From: Nemopilema nomurai
Taxonomy: Eukaryota > Cnidaria > Scyphozoa > Rhizostomeae > Rhizostomatidae
Length of the DNA stretch: 64,000 bases
NCBI GenBank assembly: GCA_003864495.1
Contig: ML133429.1
Span: forward strand, 558,001-622,000
Direction: 5' to 3'
Below the pieces are notes generated by a model, which was given only the letters and a program-made list of their open reading frames with translations, searched no databases and was not told the DNA's origin. Of this stretch, positions 13,341-34,528 are shown in pieces (position 1 is the first letter of the stretch; every line of letters starts with the position of its first letter). The position numbers were made by a program, and so were the translations under genes.

Positions 13341-13610
13341 CACTGCCTCTTACACTCATTCTGGCAAGGTCGCGACAAGTGGCGGATCGACTGCCATTGA
13401 AAACTCAACGTGCCTCGTGTGTTTGGATTGACCTATTAACGAAAGTTGAAGTGCTTTTTAAGACCATATCTTATACAAACAAGACTTTTGCCCACAGTCG
13501 CGAGACTATCGTAATTTTGCTAGCAGTGAAATAAGCATCATTAACATTTCGTTATACAGATTTAGGCCCATTTTCAGCTGCTTGCAAAATCAGTTGGACT
13601 TTTTGCCACG

Positions 13611-22377
<8,767 letters not shown>

Positions 22378-23439
22378 TGGAATTGCAAAAAATTTATGCT
22401 GTGGACTAAGAGAAATGGAGGGAGGCACGTGCGCCCGAAGTTGATGTCTATTTCCAAACGCCTCTTCGACCAAATGACGTAACTGGGCCAGTCTTTGCTC
22501 CTTCGTGGTTTCTCACACCCATACGCGCAGTGTTCAGGTGGTTGAATTTTGGTGACTGGCGAGAAAAACTCCACTACTTTATGCATCATGAATCCTTTCT
22601 TATCTTGAAACATTCTCGTAAATCATTGATATTCTTGATCTCAGAAACCAAATAATAACCTAGACACCTCACTTAACTGGAATACTCCCAACGTACCCCC
22701 GACGACTTTGTTTATTTCAACCTAGGTGCATCGAAATTCTATGCTACGACCGGGCCGAAGTCAAACTTCATCACAAACCATTAAACAAAATTCTACTCAT
22801 TGCTGTATTTATATTGTTGTTTGACTTCGATCCCAGGCTGCATTGCAGTCTCTTTTTCATCACCATTTTGGATCTGATTGACAGAATGGAAGAATGAAAT
22901 TAAACTTTCTTCACCCTGTACCAATCGTGATAAATCCAGCCTATACTCTTTCATATAGTTACGTTTTCACTAAAATGCGATAAACTCTAGTTTTATCCCT
23001 GCCTTTTGGCTGGAGCTTTTGCAACCACCACTACTTAGGCCAATTGGCTGCAGCTGGTATTCAAACAGCACGGTTCACCGTCATTCCTACACCAACGATT
23101 TTCATGTAGTCTGTTATTCAGACTAACCCTTGAACACCGACTGACATCGTCCCATTGTAAACTGCCCTGTCTCGAACTTTCCATCTCTTATTTCGAGATG
23201 TCTTATATTGTTCAAGCTAAAAGTACAGTAACTTTAAAATGGGCCACCACTTCAACTGTGGACGTTTTCCTTATGAGTTTTCTCGCTAATTCGAGGCTAT
23301 TTGGGGGTGCCCCTCTTGGCTACTCAAAATGTTTGGATGCTTGATCAAACCATCTTTTCCTTTAAAAGACCTGCTCGCATCACCAAAAGGTCTAGAGCAT
23401 TCGATAGCAACTTTAGCCCCTTCCCTTCAAAAATATTTT

Positions 23440-23560
23440 CCCAATTCCTTGTACATTTCCCTCAATTTCCCCCTTACCAATTTTATGAATTCCTTGTGCA
23501 TTTTCCCTAAACCCCCTAAATTTTCCTTCAAGTTCCCTGTGCATTGTCCCTGTTCTGCTA
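23440..23560. repeat. Degenerate repeat, TTCCTTGTGCATTTTCCCT-like unit
   Basis: Related blocks at about 23448, 23489 and 23536 share TTCC(T/C)TGT(A/G)CATT followed by TCCCT, and the spacers are also TTCCC/CCCTAA-rich. The period is about 40-47 bp. No function is evident. The overlapping open frames are products of this repeat. Confidence 0.5.
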
Positions 23561-24262
23561 CTTGCAAAGATTTGTGGCAGTTTTGTTGCTTTTTCGCCGA
23601 CAACAGCAATTTAACTACTATTCAAAGAGTTTAGAAATGAATTTTTAAAGTCAGGTAGTTGTGTTTTGTTGTATCTTATAGCTGGTGTTTGTACTTTTTG
23701 TCAAGATTAATTCACATCTAAATAACTCTGTTTGTATTTATTTTGCGTGTGGAATGGCTGATCTTATATTATGTGTCTGCTAATCGCTTTCATACTACAG
23801 TTCAGCAAGAGTTTATCTGCAAGAATTTTCTTTTGGATGACGAAACTCTTCAAAACATATCTTGTTTTGTTTTACGTTAGGTTTGAGAGAAATAAAGTTC
23901 AACGATTAGGTAAAAATGTTCCTTAGTTAAAGAAATATTTCGTTTTCGTTCAATTGAATGTGAGAATATTTCTCTGTCAGCTTTGCGGATTATTCTTTTT
24001 TTGAAAGTAGAGTAAGATTTATCGGCATTTGAAAGGCAATTAATATAAGTTATATCAATCACTTCATAGAATATCATGTTCTTAGCGAATCTTATTTGAG
24101 CTAATTTTAATCTTAACGGTTTGACAGTTTCACAGCATAGTTATTACGCAGATGGCTTTAGCAACAGTGGATATTTAATAATTATGAAAAATTGAAATCA
24201 GTGACAGGCCGTATCTGAATCGATCTATTTCCAAATTGACATAACCTTGGGAATATCACACC

Positions 24263-24321
24263 CACGTGTATGCTGAAAGCACCTCTGCGAGGGACACAAC
24301 TTGTTGTCCTGTGATCACGTG
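24263..24321. promoter_or_regulatory. Pair of CACGTG E-boxes upstream of the TIR gene
   Basis: CACGTG occurs at 24263-24268 and 24316-24321; the second is embedded in GATCACGTGTCA. Such sites bind bHLH-Zip factors (USF, MYC/MAX, TFEB/MITF type). They lie 250-310 bp before the candidate 5' exon donor at 24571, so they may be promoter elements. Sequence match only. Confidence 0.3.
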
Positions 24322-24470
24322 TCAGTCGAACCTATCAAATGCACGCTTGATTGATTTTATTTTAGCGACTGTGCAAGCGAGTTCATAGAAGTGCACCACA
24401 AACAAACTATTAGTTAATATCTGGTTATTGGATATTGTGCAACGCTCTGGTAAGCTTCATCAACTCGTTT

Positions 24471-24570
24471 TTGTTGTAAGAAAACACGGAAGTAAGAAAA
24501 GCTGTCGATTTGCAACCTGCTAAAAGCTATTTGGAGGGCCATTGTTCCAGTAATGTGTTCGCTGGCAAAG
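24471..24570 (+). other. Possible 5' untranslated exon of the TIR-SAM gene
   Basis: The donor GCAAAG|GTTAGT at 24571 would join to the acceptor CTTTGTAG|GA ending at 27463, which is followed within 70 bp by the start codon at 27532. Intervening DNA has no coding. The start of this exon is not visible, so the left limit is a guess. Confidence 0.3.
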
Positions 24571-27531
24571 GTTAGTATACCAGCCTATCAGACTTGTGTC
24601 AATTTGTTTCTAATTTCCGTCCAATTTTGGAGTTATTTCGTAACCTTATAACATAAATCGGTTATCTGTGATTTGAATTTAGCCTTTTGCTTTTTAACTT
24701 TGTTCCGCAATCTAATTTGTTTTGGTTGAAATAAGTCGGTGTAGGGATTCGTTATTTCTTTACACGTGTCAACAACTTTTGAAAATAGTTAACTGGCGAT
24801 TTAAGAAAGCATCGACCCTTGCCAGAAAGTAGCCATTATAATTATTTTATGGATGTATTTACTTAATGTTTTTATTTATGGAAAAATGTGGGAATTGACT
24901 GACTGGATTAGATTTTTGAGCCCGCTAATTTAAGAAGATCAACGTTACTAATTCACAATTCATTTGACTTGAAAGACAACCCGTGCACTCAATTAGTAGG
25001 AACCATTAAATTATTATTGTTTGAAAACTGTTTCATGTCGAGACGGAGTCTAGTTTCAGTCATAGAATCCTTCTGTTCTGCCGCAAATATTATTTATATC
25101 ACATGTAGGGTGCATTTAGTCGTGTCGATTTGAGCCAGAATAATTTTCCAACTCAGTTTATTGGCTTCACTCCCCTTAGCTCTATAAGATTTTTCTAGAA
25201 AATAAGTCTTTTTCCTTGCGTGTCAACTTCTGTTGCCCAAAACTGCATTTCCTTGATGTAAATCGCGTTGCCAAGGGAGACATCCCTGTGCAAATACCAT
25301 GTATTGTTTTGTGAAGGCGGCATTAATACGTGTGCTTGAAGCTGCTTTGTTCTTGAATAGATGTGCACACAAATGTACACTCATTTCTAAAAACGAGACA
25401 TTTGAATGTGGAATCTTTCATTTTTCTAAATTTCCCAAGAATTTTAGCTATGCACCTGTACTCTTTTTGCATAAATTATACAGCAAAGTTCTCGAAAGTC
25501 TCGCAATGTTCTAGCCAAAAGGGTGAACCCTATTTTGCAATTTTGGCATACAAAGCAAAATTGATACCAAACAAGGCTCATTCTGCAGTTTATCTTAGGA
25601 AAATTCTCTTTTAAATGGAAATCAGCAAAAAAGAGCATGACCGTGTCCCTTAGGTGACAAGAGAAAACTTCAATTGAACCCTATGTTCCAAGCAAAATGA
25701 AGTCACTTGTTCTATATTGTTGATGTTCCTTTCTTTTATTATGTTTATGTTATTATTATGTTATTATGTTATTTTATTGTTGATTTTATTGTGCTGCTCA
25801 TTTTTTAAGGTATGTTAAAGCTGTATATGTGTTAAGTTCCCTTGATGTATAATCCATTTACATCATAATATTAAATTATTTTATTAGAGGTTTTTAAAAA
25901 AATTAAAAATTTTGGCCTTGTAGTCATTTGTTGTTCTTTATACATATTCTGGCTAGGTTGCCTATCAAGTTGGCTTGTCTAATGGAGGAGCTAGAAGTTT
26001 GTTGATCTATTTTTGTTTTGCATGTTTAATGAAGATCTGACTATCCTTTTTGTTTATGTAAGTTAGTATTTACATGAAAATATTTTTAATCAAATGAAAA
26101 ATATTATTTTATTTTAGAGTATAAGCATTGGCTGCAAAAATACTGTCTTTTAATAATTAATAATCTTATGTAATTCTTAATTATTTTTTATCATGAGACA
26201 GGAAACTTTGATTTTTTTAATCCTATGAATAATTCAACACTCACCAGAGAAGCCCTATATCCAGAAACTATTTTAAGATCATATGTTTACCAATGACAAG
26301 TGATAATGAAATTGGGACTAAAGACATGCTGTTTTGCCATGTCTGCCTAAAATTCATTGAAAAAAATAAGAATCTCTTCTCAGGGTTTTGCTAAAGAGTT
26401 ATTTTAGTTCTGCTAGGGAATTGCACCTGCACTCTTTGTTGAAAGTTAATTGCACATAAGCTCCAATACACCACAGAATCACTGGATTTTATGAACTCAG
26501 TCCAGAATTTTTGGTTGTTGGTTAGTACTGAAATAAGTCTTACGAATATATCCATATGCCATAAACAGACTTAGATATGAAAGTGTCTATCTTCAGGCGG
26601 CGTGCTCAAGAATTTGACAGGATATTTTGCTATCCATAAATACCTCTATTCATTGCAATGGAGGTATCAAAGCAGGGAAAACTATGAAGACTAGAATTGA
26701 TTTTGCTGTTTTTACAGAGCTGGTTTTAGGTTTTGATTGTCAATGCATTTTCCCATAATCAGATCCATTCAAGAAAAAGCAGTTTTGTTTTGTAAAGCAT
26801 TTCAATGAGTGTTTTTATTTTTAGTCAAATTCTTTTCACAACCAGTCATATTTCTTAATTCTGTTCAATTGGCTCTACATCCACCATTTATTCACATGGA
26901 TGTAGGCTTTGTAAAGGGTTAGCACAATATTAAAGCTGCACTATTTTGTATGTTCAGCTATTCTATGAAAATCAACCAAGTTGAGAACTTGGGCAATATC
27001 AGTCAGTTCAGGGTGCAATGATCAAGAGGATTCTCATTCAGTTTATGTGCATCTGTCAGTCATTTGGCTTTTTCTAGCATTAGTCCTGGTAAGAAGGTCT
27101 AAATCTACCACTCTTTGGCTTGTAAGTTAATTTGTGTTGCAAGTGAACACAGGAGACATGAAAATAGTGCAATGTCCATAACAATGGTATCAGTAGGATA
27201 AATTTTAGGGCTGTGTAATCGTGTTAGTGAAGTTATTAAAACGCCTCATTATGCTGTGATGTCTTTGAGTAAGTCTTCTGAAATGTGTTAGCCATATTAC
27301 TTAATGGCCAAGAGTAGTTAAAAGTGTGTTGTTCTTTCCCATGGTTTACTACAATGACCAGCTCTTGAATGCCAATATTACCCTTTTGTGTCATTGATGC
27401 CATTAATTATGAATTAACATCCACATGCTGGTTGATATTGCTTCTGTAAACTCATCTTTGTAGGAGGATGCATCAATGATAATCCACACATGCAGAAGTA
27501 GTCTTCAAATGATGCACATCAAGCCTATCTT

Positions 27532-30500
27532 ATGATGAATGAGCCTGGGCACTCAAGAGTAGTTGGTAAAGAGAATGAGAAGATAGTGCTAGAATTCAAT
27601 GGAAATGGCTCTCAAAACACACCTATTGTTATTTCTACCGGGAAACTTGGAAATAATGAAGCTTCACTAAAAGTACAGAAGTCAAAAAAGAAAGGAGTCT
27701 TCCTGTCATACTCCTCCAAAGCTCCATATGATGAAAAGAAATTTGTTGTTGAACTTTCAAAGCAATTAAATGACATAGGGATGCATGATGATGTTTGGTT
27801 TGATAGGGATGTTCTTCAAGGTAGTATTACGGGCCCATTTCTTATAAGTAGTCGTCTTGAGGCTGCAGAGAAATGCAGAGCTGCAATTGTTGTTCTGTCA
27901 GAAAGCTATTTCAGCACACCTCAAACAAGAAGTGAGGCAGAAATATTTCTTGAAAGAAATTCAAGCTACGAAGATTCACCAAGCGGTATCCAGTCTGTGC
28001 AATTGCTAATTGTAAAATTCAATGATTGGTTTAGTGGTGCTGATGATGGACTTTCAAGGTTATCTGAAAACATTGCAGTTAATCTGAGTGTTGGAAAGAT
28101 CTCAAGGCTATCAGAAGCTGAAAAAGTTTCAATGTTTATATCAGTTCTGAATAAAAAGTTGGAAGAGATTTCAAATGGATTTTCTATAAAAATTCCAAAA
28201 GCAATGGACAGTGTTGATTCGTTGCAAGAGTACAAAAGAAAGCCTTTGGTAACTTGGAGTGTCAGTGATGTACAAGACTGGCTAGCTTCTTTAAAAATTC
28301 ATGAAAAGTATATCATATCGTTTGAAGAGTTTGAAATTGATGGCTTTCTTCTACAAGCACTGACAGATGGTGTATTATCAAATGTTCTAGCTGTTGACAG
28401 TCACATTTGCAGGCGTAAAATCCTTCAGAAGATAAAGTTTATAATGGAAGAAGAGATTCAAACTGGAAGACTTGATGAATGGTCAAAGACGAAGAGTATA
28501 CGGTGTAAACTAAATACTGTTTATTTGATTCATGCCCCAGATGATCAGGAGTTGAGTAACCTCATGAAGAATGATTTGCAGCAGAAAAAAATTAAGGTGA
28601 GTGAGGCATACATGTAATTGTTTCAGATGAAAATTTTATAGAACGAAGAGTAAATTATTATTAGTTTTCATAGTACACCAACCATTTAGGCTTTAATTTT
28701 TCAAGAAGGTTGTTAAAATGGTTTTTCCTCTACTTTTTTCAACTGCTATGCTTTTTCGTTTAATGAAATAAAACTACCGACACATTTCAAGAAATTTCTA
28801 CGTTTTGAAGAAGAAGGTTATTTAGCGAGTAATATTTTTGCCAATGGACATGTTTGGCTAGTTTTAATATAATTACATGAGAGCGTATGTTTATGCAATG
28901 AATTCCCAAAGATTGAACTCTCTGTTCTAACATTTACCAAGAGAGTGTCGAATACAAACTGGTTTTGCTTTTGAACTTGAATTTCTTATTTGTTTATAAA
29001 AAGCAACGGACTCAAAGGTGCCACGACATGGAGTTTTCAGCGAGAAGCGAAGGCTTGGTTCTGAGGGTCTAAGAATGTGCTGTTATATTTAATAGCCTTG
29101 ATATGCATGTAGCGTAAATGGATTATTCCAGCCTAGCAAATGTTTGAGCTCAGTGGATAGAGTAGCGTTAAAACAGCGACAAAAAAGGATGAAGCACAAT
29201 GATACTTGTAATTCTTGTTCAGCCGCTCAACGAAGATTTCAGCCAAAGCCGTACCACCTACTGGTGCTATGCATTATTCAAACGCGGCGTTCTGTTTGGT
29301 TTTTGTATCAATGGACATAGGTTTGTGAATTCAACCACAATATTAACAAACTGAAGCGGATTTTGACACCAAAATTTGCATCACTGCAAGATCGATGTTT
29401 TGCCTTGATATCGGAGTGCAATAAATTGTATTGGTGTCAGAGGGCCTGGGTCTGCACTATGACGTCAGAAGATAGCGAAGCGCCATGTTTAGAAACGCCA
29501 AAGCTCGTAAGAAAGCTATCGTAAATTATTACAGGGACTTGAAAGTGTGAATGGCTCTAAAAAAATTTGAAATGGGGTCTGCAAACAAACATGCCGATTT
29601 GTTTAAAAATTACTCTAAAATGCTAATAGGCAACTGAATCTCTCGCCCATTATTTAATTCCAATTATTTTCTTGGAGTTTCAATAGATATAGAATCCAAG
29701 CTCATGCTGTATTTGTCATTCTGTAGCTAGTAATGTCAGGGTTAAAGATCCGTGAAACTGTAATCGAACGAATATAGAGTCTGAAAGAGCGCTAATGGCT
29801 CTGATTTCGTGTTTGAAGGAAACAAATCATAGTGGATGAAACAAACAACGAATCGGGAACTTTTTGCGAGCAGTGTTGGCGTACGATAACGTGATTTTCG
29901 CGAAGGATGAGTTTGGATGAATGAGCACGGGAATGGTTGTGCTTGACCGCCAATGGCTCGCATTCTTCGGACATGTGGCTGTTTGAAAAGAGTAATGTTC
30001 TAGGCTTTAGAGATTGCTCTAACTGTGACATTTCAACAGTTGCAGATAGTAAGCTGATCTAGCGATGTTTATGCAGAAGAATAGCATAGCAAGTACTGTG
30101 CAACTGCACGAAAAATTACAGAAGTTCTGTGCACATGGCTACACTGAGGCCAGAACGCCACTCTTCACTGCTGTTAAAGACATCGACTAGGAACAGGTTT
30201 CAGCCTGTTTCAGATATAAATTCTTCTTAAATTGACGCTGTTGCAAAGCCTTTTAATCAATATTTGATATGGAATCGTGCAGCTTGAACTAACTTTACCG
30301 AGCAAGACCCGGGTGTCGCCTTAATCCTAAATATGTTCACCTGGGCTTTGGGAGCCTCGATGCCCCACAGGTTAACCTCGATGTCAAACTACCGTAATTT
30401 ATGGAGAGTGTCTGAACACTGAAACTCATTCAAAGAATTATGTTTGCTGTCGTTGTTGCTGCTGCTGTTGTTGTTGTTGTTGTTGTTTCCGTACTATAAA

Positions 30501-32694
30501 GCATTGTTGTGACGTGCTCAATTTATTATCTGCTCAATATATGTATATATGTGTCTATAAGGATTTCAAATATGCTACCAATGTGCAATCCCTCTTTTAG
30601 GTACACTCGCACACCAAGCTAGGCCAATCGAAAGAAGATTTCTTGCGCGCCAATGCACATTCCATTGCTTCGTCTTCTCGCGTGGTCTTTCTGTTCACTA
30701 GCCGCGGTGCCTGTTCTCCGTTCGCCTTTTACGAAACTGTGTTCGCCGCTTGGCTCAATAGACCGTTGGTAGTGGCTGTTTTCGAGAACTGTTTTGACAA
30801 AGTGAAACGTTCGCTGACTGCTCTCCTATCCGACGTCCCAGCGATAAATTTCGCCTCGACCTTATACTTAGACGGCATGGACCTACTGGTAAACGAAATT
30901 GTCCCGCCCAGGGCAGTTTCAGGGGTTGTGTTTGAACAGAAATACTTGAAGCATGTCGCTGAAGGTATCTGCCAGTTCAGAGAGATGGCTGGTCGACAGA
31001 ACGGTACGTGTTTTATCGTGGTCTCTAGCATAGCTGCCCTGTGTTATATTGTATAAAAGACAGAAAAATAGCACTGTTTTTCAAGCCTATAAGCAAAAAT
31101 ATTATTAATTTAAATGCCTTTTCTCTCTAGAATAAGATATTGTTTAGTTTTTTTGGAAGTTGATTGAAATCTCTTAAAATTGTCTCTTTGCTATGAAACA
31201 AGTCAGACAGTTCAATTCTGTATTGTTTATGTTTGGTTTGAAAGCACCAATGCAAATGGACTAGTTATTTTAACATTGCCGTACAAGTTTTTTGTCTTAT
31301 ATCTTTATTGCAACCTCGAATCTTAAACATATCTGTGGGAAAATTTGGTTCTCGCTCGTCATACTTATACCGATAATGGTGTTGGTTGCAAATAAATTAT
31401 GCAAAAAAAACCGCTGCTAAAATTCATAATTTATCGTGTTTTTTGTTTAAACTGGCAAATTATCGAAATTTTCTGCTAAGGTGTTTCTATAACTGCGTGA
31501 TAAGTATGCTTATCTATTGCTGCCATGGTGGATGGAATGCATTTTCCCATGAAATGTTGAGTTTGCTATTCGTGTAGCAACAACCGAACTCCGTATATCG
31601 TTAGAAGGTCAGTGGGTCAAAGAGAAGGACTTCTATCTTGAGTTCGTTATTGTTGTTGTTGTTGTTGTTGTTGTCTATTTCTGTGATTGCCAAACGAAGC
31701 TTGATACCCGACCAATGATTGGGGAAGAGTCAAGCTATATAAAATCTAATGTTTAACATTGTGAGCATGGCTAAGGATTTTTAACATACCATGTGCGAAG
31801 GGTATATTTGCAGGTGTGAAATGCATTAATGTCAACAGTCATAAACTCGCTGCGTAAGATTTACCTCACAATGGATTCAGCAGCTCACAAGATCGCTTTT
31901 ATTCTCTTTGATTTACGGGTTGGATTTTCGGGCCTAGTTTTGGGGTCGTAGGAACGATACCGCTGTTCCTTGCCTCTAGACAGCAATCGCAAAGACATTC
32001 ACAAATATCAATTAGCTAAATGAATTACATTTATGATTTCACCGTAGTGCCGAAAGACATTCACGAACAGATGGCAACGCCTGTTTCAACATCGACAAAG
32101 CTAGGCTTAAATTTGCACACGCCGAAAGTGTTTCTTAGTTACCAGTGGGATTACCAGTCAAGAGTTAAGTCTATCATTAGCAGCCTGAGAGCCTCGAACT
32201 TCCAGTGCTGGTCTGACATGGACCGCGTGGCACGAAGGCCCGTTACCCAAAGCTTGCCGCGGACAACCCCCCTGGCGACTACCCGGATAAGTGCGCAAGA
32301 CAACCTGGCCAACGAAATCGAGAGGAACATCAAAGATTCATGTGCGGTGGTGATTTGTGTGAGTCCGGGCTATCTACAGAGCACGAACTGTCTTAAAGAG
32401 GTAAGCATTGCTGCCTTTTACAACAAGCCTATTATTGCCGTGCTGCTACGTTGGCTCGCCTGGCCGCCAGATTCCGTTTCGTACAGCATGCGAAGGGTTT
32501 TCGCGGTCGTAAAGTGCATCGACCTCAGCAATGATAAGCTGTTTGCTAGAAATCTACCAGCTCTGACGTCACATATAATCCGTGCGACCCAGAGCTGCGC
32601 GCAGGAGAGCATGTTTGGATTGCGGGTTGCCACACAAGATTCGACCCTATACGTTGGGATACCTTGCCGGTATCAAGTTGATTGCAGGCCTTGA
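27532..32694 (+). CDS. TIR-SAM-TIR-TIR protein, 704 aa
   Basis: Exons: 27532-28596, 30601-31003, 32048-32694. TIR1 spans about residues 52-205 (GVFLSYSS; DVWFDRD; CRAAIVVLSESYF). SAM spans about 238-305 (TWSVSDVQDWL; DGFLLQALTDGVL). TIR2 spans about 327-475 (TVYLIHAPDD; SSRVVFLFTSRGA) and is split by intron 1. TIR3 spans about 515-650 (KVFLSYQWD; CAVVICVSPGYLQSTNCLKE). Each TIR keeps a glutamate in the helix after its third strand: E135 or E137, E400 and E607. That is the region of the NADase glutamate in SARM1-type TIRs. No signal peptide, membrane segment or ARM repeat is seen, so a cytosolic signalling role is inferred, as NAD(P)-cleaving enzyme or TIR scaffold with SAM-driven oligomers. 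An in-frame stop at 32017 forces the acceptor at 32047. Start codons at 27532 and 27535 are adjacent. Confidence 0.85.
30452..30486 (+). repeat. (GTT)n/(GCT)n microsatellite
   Basis: GTTGTTGCTGCTGCTGTTGTTG runs into further GTT units, inside intron 1 of the TIR-SAM gene. Confidence 0.8.
31648..31674 (+). repeat. (TTG)n microsatellite
   Basis: About nine TTG units in a row in intron 2 of the TIR-SAM gene, on the same strand as the GTT tract in intron 1. Confidence 0.8.
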
Positions 32695-33624
32695 AAATTC
32701 AATCAGAAGGCCATTAAAATGTCCAGCTTTTATTTGTCAGTTAGTCTTAATTTGGACACGACGTGTGCTAATGATTTAGTCGAAGTTTCTCCTACCTCTC
32801 ATTTTCGGCTGGCTACCTTGGTTACCACTAGATGGATGCTCCTCCCCACAAAGCCTAATTGATGGATTTTGCAGAGCCTTTTCGCGCCAGTTTGCAGCAG
32901 AAATGTCAATCCCATAATACTGATCCATTTCCAGTTCAACAAACCTGATCCTTTCATCGTATTCCCAGATATGAGTATTGTCAATATTAAACATTTTTTG
33001 AGAAATCTCAAAAATCAGGTTTAGGGATAGGGATATTATAGGGATATTGTGTTTAGGGACAGAGAAGGGTGTTACTTTGTTGCTAGATCCTAAAATTAAA
33101 TGTACAACATTTCGTGATCAGGTAAAAGAGGCTAGAATTGACCCTTGACCTCTTTACCAATGCTCGGACGGTAAGGTCAAGTTTTGGCACTATCTCCTGT
33201 ACTTACCATAAGGTTACTGTACATTTTGGGTCAATCATCTTTGGCAATTTCTCTACTTTAGGTATTCTCTAAAGCCTACTCTTTTGAGGGTCGTTTTTGA
33301 AGATTTTTAGTCCTGTAATTCAGCCATTTAAGCTGTGTCAAATTTTTTGAAAAACAGATTTTAGCTTGTAAAATAAGCTGTATGATTGATATTAAGGGGT
33401 AAATTGATTATTTATTGTGCCACATAAATGATTTGTAAGATATGTCAAAATTTTTAAGATTTTGCTATGTTTAATTGAAGGTTACGTTTTCGAGTAACTC
33501 AAGATCATCATTGAATTTCTTTTTAATCGTTGTATAAATTGTAATTGCAAGATATGAATTTTTTCGCTTTCGCTAGTGATATCATTACTGTCTGACATCG
33601 TTTCTTAATCTTCAAAAAGACTTA

Positions 33625-33840
33625 TGACCTTTGACTTCTGTATCACAAAAGCTTACAGCTCTTCATCTCCAATGTGGCCGTTGACCTTTGACTCGCGTTA
33701 TCAGAGAAACCAGCAGCATTTCGACCATTCATAAAAGCACGCCATCGTAGCTAATCGAGGACTTAGCCTTTGCACACAAGAGAATACCCGTCTACTCATT
33801 ATGTTTTCAAAAATCTATTCACGAGGTTGCCCTTTGACCT
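33625..33840 (-). promoter_or_regulatory. Cluster of three DR1-type nuclear-receptor motifs
   Basis: TGACCTTTGACTT (33625-33637), TGACCTTTGACTC (33682-33694) and TGCCCTTTGACCT (33828-33840) are, on the minus strand, AGGTCA-like half-sites in direct repeat with a one-base spacer. DR1 sites are bound by RXR, HNF4 and COUP-TF types. All three have the same orientation within 216 bp, downstream of the TIR gene and 3.3 kb upstream of the first CUB receptor. Binding is inferred from sequence only. Confidence 0.4.
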
Positions 33841-34528
33841 TTCGTTTGCAGATGCAAGCGAATACTCGCAGCAACTTACTCATAAAATGAATTGCTTCTG
33901 CCATTGCAAAGTTATCTATCACGAGCTGGCATTACTTTAAAAGACGGAAAATTATTTTGAAGCAATCAAACAATATGTTCACTTTTTCCCTCATTTAGAA
34001 TAAAACAAAGTTGATAAAACAAAATAAAACAAAAAGTAAAATAAAACAAAATAAGAATAAAATATGTGGTGTCATATCATCAGCTAACTCTCCGTCGATA
34101 TCCACGTCCATCTACTAATAACTGTATGAGGTTATGTACATGTTTGTCTCCTTCTTTATTATCTTACCAAGCGAAATGTTTGTACAAATGCAGCTCTGTT
34201 ACCTCTCCTTTGCTGGAGTCTGGGCCATTCTTGTTTGGTAGTAACTTGTACCCCACACACAAAGTATACATCTGCCATAGTTTGATCGCGTGATGCGAGG
34301 TAGCAGCTAAAAAGTAACACTCCAAGGAAGGTTTCCTTTGTTAAAAGTGCAATTTATCTAAAAAGTTAAAACACATTTGTATCTAGTACTTGCTTCCAGC
34401 CTCCTCAATTGTTTTTTTCACGGTCAAATCGTGTCATTTTCAAAGTGAACCAGAGGGACCCTTTGTGCTACTTTCTAAGAAAGATGTGAATAAGTATCTT
34501 GTGGTACAGTCACTAGGTGTGAAGTAAC

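Larger units (their letters stand above)
10144..13610. other. Intergenic region between RGS and TCEA
   Basis: No supported gene. An AATAAA at 11759-11764 might serve the RGS transcript but is 1.6 kb from the stop. The stretch holds the C-rich tract at 11993-12125 and, at its right end, the probable TCEA promoter with an NRF1-like motif. Short open frames here (for example 12279-12494 minus and 12875-13057 plus) have no motif. Confidence 0.45.
22378..24470. other. Intergenic region between TCEA and the TIR gene
   Basis: No gene supported. A TTCCC-rich degenerate tandem repeat lies at 23440-23560. At 24263-24268 and 24316-24321 are two CACGTG E-boxes, 48 bp apart, upstream of the probable first exon of the next gene. 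Short open frames at 22374-22613 and 23301-23634 have no motif. Confidence 0.4.

Noticed and set aside
29742..30031. Minus-strand frames in intron 1 of the TIR gene
   Set aside because: Two overlapping frames with no motif, no splice support and no similarity to the TIR exons.
32582..32779. Second frame at the 3' end of the last TIR exon
   Set aside because: It overlaps the TIR3 C terminus in another phase, and no splice pair switches into it.
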